41,682 nucleotides of DNA from Brevibacterium sp. ZH18 (GCF_022748595.1 NZ_JALDSX010000029.1:1-41682), one strand, 5' to 3'. Positions 22,087 to 31,541 are shown, counted from the first letter of the stretch. Translations and numbers: made by a program. The notes: generated by a model from the letters alone, not told the origin.

Positions 22087-22749
22087 TCAGTGCGAGTGGT
22101 TCGCGGCGAGTTCGCGCAGTTCGGCGATCGCCTGCGCGGCGTCGTCGGCCCCGTAGACGGCAGAGCCTGCCACGAGCGAGTTCGCGCCGGCGTCGACGAC
22201 GCGTTCGATCGTCGAGGCTGAGACTCCCCCATCGACCTGCAGTTTGATCTCGAGGCCTGCAGCCGAGATCGCCTCACGAGTCCGGCGGATCTTCGGCAGG
22301 CACACGTCGAGGAACTTCTGTCCGCCGAACCCGGGTTCGACGGTCATGATGAGGATCTGGTCGAACTCACCGAGCAGGTCGATGAACGGTTCGATCGGGG
22401 TGGCCGGTTTGAGCGCGAGGCTCGCCTTGGCACCCAGCTTCCGGATCTCCCGGGCCAGGCGTACGGGAGCTGCGGTCGCCTCGGCGTGGAAGGTCACCGA
22501 GGCGCAGCCGAGTTCTGCGTAGACCGGAGCGTTGCGGTCAGCCTCGGCGATCATCAGGTGGGCGTCGAGCGGGATCGGACTGATCGCCTGGATCCGTTCG
22601 ACCACGGGCGGGCCGAACGTGAGGTTCGGGACGAAGTGATTGTCCATCACGTCGATGTGCGCCATGTCGGCGGTGCTGATTTTGGCCAGTTCACCACGCA
22701 GGTCCGAGAAATCGGAGCTGAGGATGCTGGGGTTGATCTCAATTGCCAT
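22087..22749 (-). CDS. rpe: Ribulose-phosphate 3-epimerase
   Basis: A 220-residue TIM-barrel enzyme of the pentose phosphate pathway that interconverts ribulose 5-phosphate and xylulose 5-phosphate. Signature motifs are [30 protein letters not shown] (metal-binding His and Asp), [20 protein letters not shown] and LQVDGGV with GSAVYGADD at the phosphate site. The ATG at 22749 lies one base after the rsmB stop, so it is coupled to it. Length is normal. Confidence 0.97.
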   Translation of the reverse strand: MAIEINPSILSSDFSDLRGELAKISTADMAHIDVMDNHFVPNLTFGPPVVERIQAISPIPLDAHLMIAEADRNAPVYAELGCASVTFHAEATAAPVRLAREIRKLGAKASLALKPATPIEPFIDLLGEFDQILIMTVEPGFGGQKFLDVCLPKIRRTREAISAAGLEIKLQVDGGVSASTIERVVDAGANSLVAGSAVYGADDAAQAIAELRELAANHSH

Positions 22750-22750
22750 G

Positions 22751-24214
22751 TCAGTTCGCCTTCCGCAGGAGAGCCAGGAACATTCCGTCGGTGTTGTGCA
22801 CGTGGGGCCACAGCTGAGCGTACCGTCCGCCTCCTCTGCTCACCGAGGCGAAGCCGTCGGCGGCGGATCCGGTGACCTCGGCGAGGACGGCTGGGGTGTC
22901 GAGGACCTCGACGTCGGTGCCCCGCAGGACGTCGTCGACGACGAGCACCGTCTCCGCATAGTGCGGCGAGCAGGTGGAGTAGGCGGCGACCCCGCCGGGA
23001 GCGCATGCGTCCAGGGCCGCGGTGAGCAGCTCCCGCTGGAGGGCGGCCAGGGCGTTGATGTCCTCCGGGCGGCGGCGGTAGCGGGCTTCGGGACGGCGGC
23101 GCAGGGCACCGAGGCCGGAGCAGGGCACGTCGACGAGGACCTTTGCGTAGGGGCCGGTGGCATCGCGGGCGTCTTGGACTCGGGTGGTGACGTTGTCGAG
23201 TGCCTGGGTCGAGTTCCGCACGAGTTCGACCCTATGTTCACTCGAGTCGAACGCGTCGAGCTGGATACCGGTCTGCTTCGCAACGGCGGCCAGGACCGCT
23301 GCCTTGCCTCCGGGTCCCGCACACAGGTCGGCCCAGGTCCCGGCCGGCGCCTCGGCGTGGGCCAGAGCGAGGGCCACAAGCGCAGAGCCTTCGTCCTGGA
23401 CTCGGGCGCGACCGGCGGCAACGGCGTCGACGTTCTTGGGCACAGCGGTGTCCAGGGTGACGCCGATGGGTGAGAGTTCTGTCGGCTGGCCTGGCAGCTC
23501 GTCGCGGTCGATGAGTCCGGGCAGAGCGGAGACGCTGACCTTCGCGGCGGCGTTGTCTGCCTCGAGGAGGGCGACGAGTTCGTCTGCTGAGCGGCCGTGG
23601 CCCCTGAGCGCCTGGGTCAGGGCGCGCACGATCCATTCGGGGTGGGAGTACTCGATGGACTGGCTGCCCACAGGGGTGGCCCCAGCGGTGACCCGGCGCA
23701 GCCATTCGGCGCGGTCGATCTCCGAGATCCGGCGCAGGACGGCGTTGACGAAGCCTGCGGTCTTCGGCGCATAGGACTTGACGACGGCGACGGTTTCGGA
23801 GAGTGCCGCGTGATCGGGAACGCGCATCGACAGGATCTGGTGGGCGCCGAGGCGCATCCCGGCAAGCGGCTCGGGATCGATGCTGTCGATGGGACGATTG
23901 GCAGCCTTGGCGATGATCGCGTCGTAGAACTCCTGTTGGCGCAGAGAACCGTAGGTGAGTTCGGTCGTGAACGCGGCATCCTGAGATTCCATGTGCGTGC
24001 GGGCCAGCTTGGCCGGAAGCAGGAGGTTGGCGTAGGAGTCCTTCGTCTCGACGTCGACGAGGACCTCCCAGGCGATGCGGCGGGGAAGGTTCTTCGCCTG
24101 CGGTGCCGGCCTTCCCTTCGCCTGCGGTGCTGGTCGTCCTGACGATGGTCCTCCCGATGTCGGCTTCCGGCCATCCCTCGGATTCTTCCGTGGCATCCGA
24201 TTGTCATCTCGCAT
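22751..24214 (-). CDS. rsmB: 16S rRNA (cytosine-967-C5)-methyltransferase
   Basis: A SAM-dependent RNA m5C methyltransferase (RsmB/Sun/Fmu), about 487 residues. A basic N-terminal tail contains a short direct repeat (GRPAPQAK twice), then a NusB-like RNA-binding domain (about 45-175) and a Rossmann methyltransferase domain with [15 protein letters not shown]. The two catalytic cysteines are in [15 protein letters not shown] (about 365) and [12 protein letters not shown] (about 414). Two ATGs compete: 24223 overlaps the fmt stop as ATGA but sits one base from AAGGAG, while 24214 is 10 bases from it and is chosen. It is followed directly by rpe. Confidence 0.95.
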   Translation of the reverse strand: MRDDNRMPRKNPRDGRKPTSGGPSSGRPAPQAKGRPAPQAKNLPRRIAWEVLVDVETKDSYANLLLPAKLARTHMESQDAAFTTELTYGSLRQQEFYDAIIAKAANRPIDSIDPEPLAGMRLGAHQILSMRVPDHAALSETVAVVKSYAPKTAGFVNAVLRRISEIDRAEWLRRVTAGATPVGSQSIEYSHPEWIVRALTQALRGHGRSADELVALLEADNAAAKVSVSALPGLIDRDELPGQPTELSPIGVTLDTAVPKNVDAVAAGRARVQDEGSALVALALAHAEAPAGTWADLCAGPGGKAAVLAAVAKQTGIQLDAFDSSEHRVELVRNSTQALDNVTTRVQDARDATGPYAKVLVDVPCSGLGALRRRPEARYRRRPEDINALAALQRELLTAALDACAPGGVAAYSTCSPHYAETVLVVDDVLRGTDVEVLDTPAVLAEVTGSAADGFASVSRGGGRYAQLWPHVHNTDGMFLALLRKAN

Positions 24215-24219
24215 CGGTC

Positions 24220-25179
24220 TCATGCTCCTTGCTCGGGGTCGGCATCCGGCCTGCTGGTGGTGGTGATCGGGTCGAAGCGCACATCGCCGTGTCCGCGCAG
24301 GAAGTCGACAGCGGCCATGCGGGCCTTGCCGAAGGGCTGGATCGTGTCGACGGTGACCCAGGCGTCGGCGCAGCCGAGGACAGCGGTCTTGTTCCATGTG
24401 GTCAGGAGCCCCGGCTCACTTGCGCCGATGTCCGCCGAGGCGAGGGCGAGCCCGAAGATCTTCGTCCGCTTCCCGTCGACCTCGGCCCAAGGCCCGGGTG
24501 CCGGGCTGACTCCGCGGGAACGATCGATGACCGCTGCGGCGGTTGTGCTGAAGTCGAGGTGGGCGTCGTCAACGGTGATCTTGTCCGCGTGGCTGGGCTG
24601 GCCGGTCTGCAGGCTCAGCACGGCGGTCCCGGCCTCAAGGTCGTCGAAAGCCGCCACGAGTTCGGGGGCGCCCTTGACCGCGTAGTCCGCGAGTGCGGCA
24701 GCGACGTCGGGATGGTCGAGGGGCAGTTCGAGGCGGCGCAGGAGTGGGCCCGAGTCCATGCCCTCGTCGATCTTGAACACGCTCACTCCGCTGCAGGTCT
24801 CGCCTGCGATGAGTGCCCGCTGGACGGGGGCTGCCCCACGGTGGGCAGGAAGGAGCGAGAAGTGGAGGTTGAACCAGCCCAGACGGGCACTGGCCAGAGC
24901 GGCTGGTCCGGCAATCGCACCATAGGCCACGACGGCGACAGCGTCGACGTCGAGTGCACGCAGCTGGGTGATGACGTCTCCGCGCAGTCGGCTGGCTTCG
25001 ATGACCTCGAGGCCCAGTTCGAGCGCTCGGGCTTTGACGGGTGAGGGCGTGAGGATGCGTTTGCGTCCCACGGGCGCGTCCGGTCGGGTGAGGACGGCGC
25101 GGATGCGGTGTCCTGATTCGACGAAGGCGTCGAGGGCTGGCACTGCGACATCCGGGGTTCCGGCAAAGACGATATCCAC
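24220..25179 (-). CDS. fmt: Methionyl-tRNA formyltransferase
   Basis: Formylates initiator Met-tRNA with 10-formyl-THF. The 319-residue product begins VDIVFAGTPDVAVP; catalytic residues are Asn104 and His106 in FNLHFSLLPAHRGAAPVQ and Asp142 in KIDEGMDSGP. The tRNA-binding loop RKRILTPSPVK is present. The GTG at 25179 matches the family N-terminus; a GTG 19 codons upstream would add an unrelated extension. There is no Shine-Dalgarno sequence, but TAGAAT lies 7 bases before the GTG, suggesting leaderless transcription. 78 bases separate it from priA. Confidence 0.96.
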   Translation of the reverse strand: MDIVFAGTPDVAVPALDAFVESGHRIRAVLTRPDAPVGRKRILTPSPVKARALELGLEVIEASRLRGDVITQLRALDVDAVAVVAYGAIAGPAALASARLGWFNLHFSLLPAHRGAAPVQRALIAGETCSGVSVFKIDEGMDSGPLLRRLELPLDHPDVAAALADYAVKGAPELVAAFDDLEAGTAVLSLQTGQPSHADKITVDDAHLDFSTTAAAVIDRSRGVSPAPGPWAEVDGKRTKIFGLALASADIGASEPGLLTTWNKTAVLGCADAWVTVDTIQPFGKARMAAVDFLRGHGDVRFDPITTTSRPDADPEQGA

Positions 25180-25186
25180 TTGAGGA

Positions 25187-25192
25187 ATTCTA
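25187..25192 (-). promoter_or_regulatory. -10 box (TAGAAT) for leaderless fmt
   Basis: TAGAAT is an excellent actinobacterial -10 hexamer and ends 7 bases before the fmt GTG, placing the transcription start at the start codon. The absence of a ribosome binding site supports this. The -35 region (about 25210-25215) has no TTGACA-like sequence. Confidence 0.55.
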
Positions 25193-25257
25193 CTTGTTCG
25201 TTCGAGGGTCGGGGCGACCGGGGATCGCAGAGGCACAGCGACCCGGGCAGGCTGCTC

Positions 25258-27630
25258 TCACAGTGACCGGGGATCGTCGATGCGGATGCGAACCTGCGGA
25301 AGCTTCTTTGCCGACCGGGAGGCTGTGATGTGCGCCAGCGTCTCTCCCACGCTCTCTCCCGCTGCGATCGGATAGGCGGCGACTGCTCTCTGCTCGTCGC
25401 CGTCCTCGTCGCGGATGAGCTCGCTCAGTTCGGGCACGGCCGAGGCCACGGCATCGATGTCCGTGCCGGCTCCGCTGAGTTCGACGATGCGTCGATACGG
25501 CGGGAACCCGAGTTCCCTGCGATCGGTGAGCTGACGCGACATCGTCGTGACCGGATCGAAGGTCGTCACCGCTGCTCGGATCGTCTCATCCGAATCGCCG
25601 AGGTAGACCGCTCCCCCGCTCTCGCGTGAACGGACGAGGACGGCAGCATTCAGGCGCCGGCTGATGCCTTCGTCGATCGAGCGCATCCAGGGCCCGGGCC
25701 ACAGAGAGTCCAGCAGCACGGCGCAGGCATAACCGCCGAGAGCGTAGGGTTCGGCGCCGGTCGTGGCGACGACGATGCGGGGAGTCTCGTCGACGACGAC
25801 GGGAATGTCGTCACCGCCTGATTCGAGGATCTCGATGCCGGGCAGCGCCTTGCGCAGCTCTTCGACGGTCCGACCGCGGCCGCGCACGATGGAGCGGACC
25901 TGGTTCGATCGGCAGCGCCCGCAGGAGAAGGCGTCGCTGTGGTAGCCGCACGACCGGCAGGCGAAGGGACCGACCTCCGACTGAGTGGTCAGTGTGGCTG
26001 AGCACTGTGGACAGCGGGCGACCTCCTGGCACCGGGCGCAGGCGAAGACCGGGTAGTAGCCGGCACGAGGGACCTGGACGAGGACAGGTCCTGCCTCGTT
26101 GGTGTCCTTGGGTCCGGGGCGCAGTGCACTGCGCATGAGCTGCCAGGCCCGTGAGGGAATGCGCTGCCAGGCGAAGGGGTCACGCTCTTCGTCGGGGACG
26201 AACACCACGGGAGCACCACCTCGGCGAGCGGGGCCGGTGGGTGTGCCGTCACGCAGCCAGCCGATCTCGACGAGCCTCTGGACCTCCGCGCTGCGGTCGG
26301 TGGAGACGAACAGCAGTCCCGTCGATTCGATAGTCGAGCGGAGCAGGCACACCTCGCGGGCATGCGGATAGGGGGCATGCTGGTCGAGATAGTTCGAGTC
26401 CGAATCATCGAAGCAGATGATGAGTCCGAGGTCCTCCATCGGCGCGAATGCAGCCGCCCGGGTACCGACCATCAGGCGAGTGTGTCCGAGCAGACCCCGC
26501 AGCCACGCAGTCCATCGCTGCTCGGGCGACTGATCAGCGCTGAGCACCTCGTAGGCAGTGATCGGATCGTTGCCGGCTGTGCCAGATGCGCCGGATGTGC
26601 CTGATGCGTCAGGTGTGTCGGAAGTGCCAGTTGTGTCGGATGTGTCGGAAGTGCCGGCTGTGCCTGAAGTGCCGGAAGTGCCAGTTGCGCCGGATGCGCC
26701 AGCGATGACGGCGTCGAGGGCGGCCGACAAGACCGCAAGTTCACGGTGATCGGGCACCAGCCACAGCACCGATTGACCTGTCTGCAGGGTTGCCCGGGCC
26801 GCCTCGATGCCGGCGACGATCCAGCTCAGACCCGGTGTCGAACCGGGCACGCAGGTCAGAGCCAGACGCGGATGCTCGGCAGCGGGGAAGGAATCGTCGC
26901 TGCCTGCCGGGGCTGCTCCCGCAACCCATTCGCCGAGGCGGTTGAGCGTGCCGGTGGTCCGCTCGGAGTCGGCGCCCGACGGTGCGACAGTCGCAGATGT
27001 CCTGACAGCCTCAGGTGTCCTGAGAACCGCTGGTGTCCTGACAACCTCAGGCGCCTCCACAGCATCCGGATCTGTGACAGCGGGTGCCTTCGCTCCGGGT
27101 GATGCGATCTCTGCCTTGGGCACAGCCTTCTCCGCCGTGGCCGTGGCCGTGGCCGTAAGCACAGTCTTGTCTGCTTTGGGCACAGTCTCGTCCGCTTTGG
27201 GCACAGTCTTGTCCGCTTTGAACACAGCCTTCTCGGCGCGGGCATGCCGAGGTGGGATCGCCAACCGGAGGACGTCGGAGACCGTCCCCGCATAGCGGGT
27301 CGCCGTGGCTTCGCAGAGTCGCAGGAGCGTCGGGGTGAGGACGACGAGCGGGCTGGTGATGCGTTCGATCGCGGCCAGAGGGCCGAGATGTTCGGACTTC
27401 TCCACCCGTTCGAGGATGAAGCCGTCGCGCAGGCGGCCCGCGAACTTCACGCGGACACGGACACCCGGCTTGGCAGCCTCGGCGAACTTCTCCGGCACCG
27501 CGTAGTCGAAGACCCGAGCCAAATGCGGCACCGGATGATCGATGAGCACGTGTGCCACAGGATCATCCGGTGCCAGTGGCACCTGCCCGATGGCAGAGGT
27601 GCCGGTGTCGATCGGAAGGGGTTCGTCCAT
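25258..27630 (-). CDS. priA: Primosomal protein N' (PriA), helicase-inactive actinobacterial type
   Basis: A 790-residue replication-restart protein. The N-terminal 3'-DNA-binding domain (25-125, DHPVPHLARVFDYAVP) and the zinc-binding region with eight cysteines (CARCQEVARCPQC, CRSCGYHSDAFSCGRC) are intact. The Walker A site is replaced by CVPGSTPGLS (260-269) and the DEAH box by CFDDSD (406-411), so ATP-driven unwinding is unlikely, as known for actinobacterial PriA. Two low-complexity inserts stand out: Lys/Ala/Asp/Val/Thr repeats at about 133-225 and Gly/Ser/Thr/Asp/Ala at 310-353. The ATG at 27630 shares its A with the metK stop (TGATG). Confidence 0.93.
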   Translation of the reverse strand: MDEPLPIDTGTSAIGQVPLAPDDPVAHVLIDHPVPHLARVFDYAVPEKFAEAAKPGVRVRVKFAGRLRDGFILERVEKSEHLGPLAAIERITSPLVVLTPTLLRLCEATATRYAGTVSDVLRLAIPPRHARAEKAVFKADKTVPKADETVPKADKTVLTATATATAEKAVPKAEIASPGAKAPAVTDPDAVEAPEVVRTPAVLRTPEAVRTSATVAPSGADSERTTGTLNRLGEWVAGAAPAGSDDSFPAAEHPRLALTCVPGSTPGLSWIVAGIEAARATLQTGQSVLWLVPDHRELAVLSAALDAVIAGASGATGTSGTSGTAGTSDTSDTTGTSDTPDASGTSGASGTAGNDPITAYEVLSADQSPEQRWTAWLRGLLGHTRLMVGTRAAAFAPMEDLGLIICFDDSDSNYLDQHAPYPHAREVCLLRSTIESTGLLFVSTDRSAEVQRLVEIGWLRDGTPTGPARRGGAPVVFVPDEERDPFAWQRIPSRAWQLMRSALRPGPKDTNEAGPVLVQVPRAGYYPVFACARCQEVARCPQCSATLTTQSEVGPFACRSCGYHSDAFSCGRCRSNQVRSIVRGRGRTVEELRKALPGIEILESGGDDIPVVVDETPRIVVATTGAEPYALGGYACAVLLDSLWPGPWMRSIDEGISRRLNAAVLVRSRESGGAVYLGDSDETIRAAVTTFDPVTTMSRQLTDRRELGFPPYRRIVELSGAGTDIDAVASAVPELSELIRDEDGDEQRAVAAYPIAAGESVGETLAHITASRSAKKLPQVRIRIDDPRSL
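26572..26703 (-). repeat. Gly/Ser/Thr-coding microrepeats in priA
   Basis: A run of near-identical 9-base units (variants of GGCACATCCGGC and GCACTTCCGAC on the coding strand, three residues each) codes for about 44 residues made almost only of Gly, Thr, Ser, Ala and Asp at PriA residues 310-353. It interrupts the ATPase-like domain between its first and second motifs, in a place expected to be a surface loop. Confidence 0.8.
27112..27231 (-). repeat. 21-bp in-frame repeats in priA
   Basis: Units of 21 bases encode the heptad PKADKTV and variants (KADKTVP, KADETVP, KADKTVL), followed by an alternating Ala-Thr stretch from GCC/ACG-type codons and a further AEKAVPKAE copy. It covers PriA residues about 134-173, in the linker between the DNA-binding and ATPase-like domains. 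Confidence 0.8.
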
Positions 27631-28832
27631 CAAGCCGCGGAGACAGCTCGCAGCAGATCGTCGGCGCGGTCGGTGACCTCCCACGTGAATCCGGGAAGCT
27701 CACGACCGAAGTGACCGTAGGTCGATGTCTGCGAGTAGATCGGGCGGAGGAGGTCGAGGTCCTGGATGATCATGGCCGGGCGCAGGTCAAAGACCTCACG
27801 GATGGCCCGCGAGATCGCATTCGGGTCGACCTTCTCGGTGCCGAACGTCTCGACGTAGAGGCCCATCGGGTCGACGCGTCCGATCGCATAGGACACCTGC
27901 ACCTCGGCGCGGTCGGCCAGGCCGGCGGCGACGACGTTCTTCGCCACCCAGCGCATCGCGTACGCCGCTGAGCGGTCGACTTTCGAAGGGTCCTTGCCGG
28001 AGAACGCGCCTCCGCCGTGGCGGGAGAATCCACCGTAGGTGTCGACGATGATCTTGCGGCCGGTCAGTCCGGCGTCGCCCATCGGCCCGCCCGTGACGAA
28101 CGGTCCGGCGGGGTTGATGTGGATGTTCGCGTCGCCGGTCTCGAGGTCCAAGCCCTCGAGGATCGGGTCGATGACGAAGTCCTTGATCTCGGCGTGCAGC
28201 TGGCTCTGATCGACCTCGGCCGCATGCTGAGTCGAGACGACGACGTTCTCGATCGAGACCGCCTCATCACCGTCGTACCCGATCGTCAGCTGAGTCTTGC
28301 CGTCGGGCCGTAGGTAGTCGAGAGCACCGGTCTTGCGGACTTCGGAGAGCTTCTCCGCCATCCGCGAGGCGAGATGGATGGGCAGGGGCATGAGGACGTC
28401 GGTGGCGTTGTCCGCGTACCCGAACATCAGGCCCTGGTCACCAGCGCCGAGGCTCGACCCATGGTCGGACTCGATTGCCTCGCGGAAGTCGAGGGGGTTC
28501 GTCACACCCGAATGGATGTCGGTGGACTGACTGCCAATCGAGACGGACACACCGCAGGAATTCCCGTCGAAGCCGGTGTCCGAGGAGTCGTAGCCGATAC
28601 CGGTGATGAGCTTGCGCACGATGCCGGCGACGTCGGAGTAGGCGGCGGTGTTGACCTCGCCTGCCACATGGACGAGGCCGGTGGTCACCATCGTCTCGAC
28701 GGCGACTTTGGCACTCGGATCCTGGCGCAGCAGGTCATCGAGAACCGCATCGCTGATCTGGTCGCAGATCTTGTCGGGGTGGCCCTCGGTGACGGACTCG
28801 GAAGAGAAGAAGCGAAGATTTGAATTACTCAC
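27630..28832 (-). CDS. metK: S-adenosylmethionine synthetase
   Basis: Makes SAM from methionine and ATP. The 400-residue enzyme has the N-terminal [23 protein letters not shown] stretch (ATP and methionine site; quoted here as [12 protein letters not shown] and [11 protein letters not shown]), [12 protein letters not shown], and the P-loop-like [19 protein letters not shown]. The GTG at 28832 gives the family start ([12 protein letters not shown]) and overlaps the coaBC stop as GTGA. No Shine-Dalgarno sequence is seen; TAGAAT lies 7 bases upstream, so metK may also be made from its own leaderless mRNA. No SAM riboswitch is present. Its stop shares one base with priA. Confidence 0.97.
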   Translation of the reverse strand: MSNSNLRFFSSESVTEGHPDKICDQISDAVLDDLLRQDPSAKVAVETMVTTGLVHVAGEVNTAAYSDVAGIVRKLITGIGYDSSDTGFDGNSCGVSVSIGSQSTDIHSGVTNPLDFREAIESDHGSSLGAGDQGLMFGYADNATDVLMPLPIHLASRMAEKLSEVRKTGALDYLRPDGKTQLTIGYDGDEAVSIENVVVSTQHAAEVDQSQLHAEIKDFVIDPILEGLDLETGDANIHINPAGPFVTGGPMGDAGLTGRKIIVDTYGGFSRHGGGAFSGKDPSKVDRSAAYAMRWVAKNVVAAGLADRAEVQVSYAIGRVDPMGLYVETFGTEKVDPNAISRAIREVFDLRPAMIIQDLDLLRPIYSQTSTYGHFGRELPGFTWEVTDRADDLLRAVSAA

Positions 28833-30256
28833 GGCGTCGATTCTACGCACTGAAGTCGGGTCCCGATGGCCTCGATGACCTTCTGCGAAACATGGTCCTT
28901 GGTCCCCTGGATCTCGGGTCCGACGACGACCTCATCCGCGTCCGCGCTGCGGACCGCGTCTCCAGTCGTGGCGGCCGCTGAACTGCTCTGAGCAGGAACG
29001 GCGGAGCCGTCGGAGGCCGAGAGGACCTGAACCACTGTGTCATCGTGGCCGAAGGCACGATCATCGGAGACGTCATTGAAGATGAGCAGGTCGACGTCTT
29101 TGCGCAGCAGCTTCGCCTTCGCGTAGTCGAGAGCAGTGTGAGTGATGTCTCCGGTCTCAGCAGCGAAGCCGACGATGAGCTGCCCGGCACGCCGAGAGCC
29201 GACGAGCCCGACGAGGACATCAGGATTCTGCACGAGGGTCAGGGTCACCCCGTCTCCCCCGGACTTCTTCATCTTCGAATCGTTGCGATCGGCTGGACGG
29301 AAGTCGGCGACGGCCGCGGCCATGATGATGACGTCGGCATGCGACTGCGCTTCCTGCATCGCCGATTGAAGTTCGAGAGTCGACTCGACCTCAGTGATGC
29401 GGACACCGTCGGGCACACTCGCCAGCAGACCGGAGTCCACGTTGGCAGCGACGAGGTGGACGTCAGCGCCGACGGCGGCTGCCGCTCGGGCAAGGGCGAT
29501 GCCCTGCTTGCCAGACGACCGGTTGCCGAGGAAGCGCACGGGGTCGAGTGCCTCGCGGGTTCCGCCGGCGCTGATGACGACCCGGCGACCGGCAAGAGGC
29601 AGCGAAGACGAACGTGAGCCGGCGACCGCCTCGGCGGATGAATGATCTGCAGACGAATGGGCTGCGGATGGATGATCTGCTGACGAATGGGCAGCGGACG
29701 AATGATCTGCTGAACGATGAGCTGCAGCCGAATGACCCGCAGCGGCCAGCGCGAAGTCGACGATCTGCTCGGGTTCGGGCAGCCGGCCAGGCCCGGAGTC
29801 GGGGCCTGTCAGACGTCCGACGGCGGGTTCGAGGACGTGGATGCCACGACGGCGCAGGGTGTCGATGTTCGCGACGGTGGCCGGGTTGTGCCACATCTCG
29901 GTATGCATCGCCGGGGCAACGACGACCGGAGCCGTCGTCGTCAGGATCGTGGCGGTGAGCAGATCATCGGCGATCCCGGCGGCGATCTTAGCCAGAACAT
30001 TGGCTGTGGCCGGGGCGATGACGACGAGTTCGGCCTCCTGGCCGATGCGCACGTGATTGACCGATTCGACGTCGTCGAAGACGTCAGTGGTCACGCTCTG
30101 GGAGGACAGTGCCTCGAAGGTGGCGGCGCCCACGAAGTTCAGGGCGCTCGCGGTGGGCACAACTTTGACGCTGTGCCCGAGTTCCCGGAGCCGCCGAATG
30201 ACGTGAGCCGCCTTATAGGCGGCAATTCCACCGGCGACGCCGAGTACGGTTCTCAC
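28829..30256 (-). CDS. coaBC: Bifunctional phosphopantothenoylcysteine decarboxylase/synthetase
   Basis: A 475-residue two-domain coenzyme A enzyme. The CoaC flavoprotein domain (1-172) has His68 in VNHVRIG, the flavin-binding [20 protein letters not shown] segment and PAMHTEMW. The last has His where the E. coli PAMN motif has Asn, a form I recall as usual in actinobacteria, as is the lack of cysteine in the [12 protein letters not shown] flap. The CoaB domain (222 onward) shows [25 protein letters not shown] and NPD. The linker (174-214) is a His/Ser/Ala/Asp repeat from 15-bp units. The GTG at 30256 overlaps the rpoZ stop as GTGA; its stop overlaps metK. Confidence 0.95.
   Translation of the reverse strand: MRTVLGVAGGIAAYKAAHVIRRLRELGHSVKVVPTASALNFVGAATFEALSSQSVTTDVFDDVESVNHVRIGQEAELVVIAPATANVLAKIAAGIADDLLTATILTTTAPVVVAPAMHTEMWHNPATVANIDTLRRRGIHVLEPAVGRLTGPDSGPGRLPEPEQIVDFALAAAGHSAAAHRSADHSSAAHSSADHPSAAHSSADHSSAEAVAGSRSSSLPLAGRRVVISAGGTREALDPVRFLGNRSSGKQGIALARAAAAVGADVHLVAANVDSGLLASVPDGVRITEVESTLELQSAMQEAQSHADVIIMAAAVADFRPADRNDSKMKKSGGDGVTLTLVQNPDVLVGLVGSRRAGQLIVGFAAETGDITHTALDYAKAKLLRKDVDLLIFNDVSDDRAFGHDDTVVQVLSASDGSAVPAQSSSAAATTGDAVRSADADEVVVGPEIQGTKDHVSQKVIEAIGTRLQCVESTP
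28840..28845 (-). promoter_or_regulatory. -10 box (TAGAAT) for leaderless metK
   Basis: TAGAAT ends exactly 7 bases before the metK GTG, the same hexamer and spacing as at fmt. It lies within the last codons of coaBC, so metK could be transcribed both from the operon and from this internal start. No -35 consensus is visible. Confidence 0.5.
29615..29737 (-). repeat. 15-bp in-frame repeats in the coaBC linker
   Basis: About seven 15-base units, alternating between codings for SADHS and SAAHS, so the higher-order period is 30 bases. They form a histidine-rich linker of about 40 residues between the decarboxylase and synthetase domains. Units differ by a few point changes. Confidence 0.85.
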
Positions 30257-30588
30257 TGGTCGGTGAAGTCGATCGCGCCGTCGTTGCTGGCAACAGGCTG
30301 CGCAGTCTCTGCGGTCTGCTCCGGAGCGAAATCGGCTTCGGTGACCTCGCGGGCCACGATCTTGTCTTCGTTGATCTCACGCAGAGCGATCGACAGGGGC
30401 TTCTCATGGGTTCCCGGGGTCACGAGCGGACCGACGTTCTCGAGCAGACCCTCTTGGAGCTGTGCGTAGTAGGAGTTGATCTGGCGTGCTCGCTGAGCCG
30501 CGATGGCGACGAGTTCGTACTTCGAACTGGTAACGGCGAGCAGATCATCAATCGGAGGATTGGTGATGCCTTCAGGTTGTGCAGGCAA
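30253..30588 (-). CDS. rpoZ: RNA polymerase omega subunit
   Basis: The 111-residue omega subunit that helps assemble beta-prime. The actinobacterial core motifs are [29 protein letters not shown] and [15 protein letters not shown]. An acidic C-terminal tail follows. The only usable start is TTG at 30588, ten residues before the conserved block; no ATG or GTG exists in frame between the gmk stop and the conserved region. TAGATT lies 9 bases before the TTG and overlaps the gmk stop, so a near-leaderless start is possible. Its stop overlaps coaBC as GTGA. Confidence 0.95.
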   Translation of the reverse strand: MPAQPEGITNPPIDDLLAVTSSKYELVAIAAQRARQINSYYAQLQEGLLENVGPLVTPGTHEKPLSIALREINEDKIVAREVTEADFAPEQTAETAQPVASNDGAIDFTDQ

Positions 30589-30600
30589 GGAGTGTCCAAT

Positions 30601-31179
30601 CTAATCGGGAATGGATATACCCATCAATGATATGAGTTCTTCGGCCGCAGTGCGAACGTGGTCATTGACGATCGTCACGTCGAACTCCGATTCGGCCGCC
30701 AATTCCTGTTTCGCGGTCGCCAGGCGACGTTCCTGTTCGGCCGCGGATTCGGTACCGCGACCGGTCAGCCGGGAGACGAGCTCCTCCCAGCTGGGCGGGG
30801 CCAGGAAGACGAACTGGGCGTCGGGCATCTTGGCCTTGACCTGGCGTGCTCCCTGCAGATCGATCTCCAGCAGGGAGGGAACGCCCTCGTCCAGTTTCGC
30901 TCTGACCTGTGCGCTCGGGGTGCCGTATCGGTGTCGTCCGTGCACGACTGCGTACTCGAGAAGCTCATCACGGGCGATGAGAGAATCGAACTCGTCGTCG
31001 CTGATGAAGTGATAATGAACACCATCGACTTCGCCGGGTCGCCGCGGCCGCGTGGTCGCGGAGACCGAGAACCAGACTTCGGGATGATGATCTCTGATGT
31101 ACGAGCTGATGGTGCCTTTTCCGACCGCGGTGGGTCCCGCGAGGACGGTCAATCGATTATTCACAGATCTATTGTTCAC
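30601..31179 (-). CDS. gmk: Guanylate kinase
   Basis: Phosphorylates GMP to GDP. The product has the P-loop GPTAVGKGT, the GMP-binding [21 protein letters not shown] region (as [13 protein letters not shown] and DGVHYHF), the [14 protein letters not shown] segment and [13 protein letters not shown], all family hallmarks. Two GTG starts are possible: 31179 (192 residues, 4 bases after the mihF stop) and 31164 (187 residues). The sequence between them is a near duplication (VNNRS then VNNRL). Neither has a clear ribosome binding site; the closer spacing to mihF favours 31179. Confidence 0.95.
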   Translation of the reverse strand: MNNRSVNNRLTVLAGPTAVGKGTISSYIRDHHPEVWFSVSATTRPRRPGEVDGVHYHFISDDEFDSLIARDELLEYAVVHGRHRYGTPSAQVRAKLDEGVPSLLEIDLQGARQVKAKMPDAQFVFLAPPSWEELVSRLTGRGTESAAEQERRLATAKQELAAESEFDVTIVNDHVRTAAEELISLMGISIPD

Positions 31180-31183
31180 ACAC

Positions 31184-31495
31184 TCAGGAGTATTTCTCCA
31201 ATAGGGCGGTCTTCTGGTGCACGCCCAGCCCCTTGATACGTCTCGACGCAGCGATTCCGACGTCCTCCATGGCTGCCTCCGCACGGCGGTCGCCGACGCC
31301 GGGCAGAGACCGGAGCAGATCGAGAACTCGCATCTTCGCGAGTGCTTCGTCTCCATCGGCCTTCTTCAGGACGGCGGCCAGATCGGTTTGACCATTCTTC
31401 AGCGCAGTTTTGACTTCAGCTCGCGCCTGACGGGCTTTGAAAGCTTTGTCAAGAGCGGCTGAACGCTGTTGCGGGGTCAAAGGTTCGAGTGCCAC
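31184..31495 (-). CDS. mihF: Integration host factor, actinobacterial type (mIHF)
   Basis: A 103-residue nucleoid-associated DNA-binding protein unique to actinobacteria, unrelated to proteobacterial IHF. The N-terminal helix ([23 protein letters not shown]) is followed by the DNA-contact region [21 protein letters not shown] and ASRRIKGLG, a helix-two-turns-helix. The GTG at 31495 has GAGGAG five bases upstream. It has its own promoter candidate (TAGACT, 31542-31547) after the pyrF terminator, so it starts the next operon, with gmk directly downstream, an order conserved in actinobacteria. Confidence 0.95.
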   Translation of the reverse strand: MALEPLTPQQRSAALDKAFKARQARAEVKTALKNGQTDLAAVLKKADGDEALAKMRVLDLLRSLPGVGDRRAEAAMEDVGIAASRRIKGLGVHQKTALLEKYS

Positions 31496-31541
31496 ATTAT
31501 CTCCTCTGTCACCATAAACGGGCAGGTAGGGAAGTTGCTTC

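Noticed and set aside
25258..27630. PriA as a damaged pseudogene, given missing Walker motifs and repeats
   Set aside because: The frame is intact, the zinc cysteines and DNA-binding domain are conserved, and loss of helicase motifs is normal in actinobacteria.
28829..28860. SAM riboswitch upstream of metK
   Set aside because: coaBC overlaps the metK start, so no room for a leader RNA.
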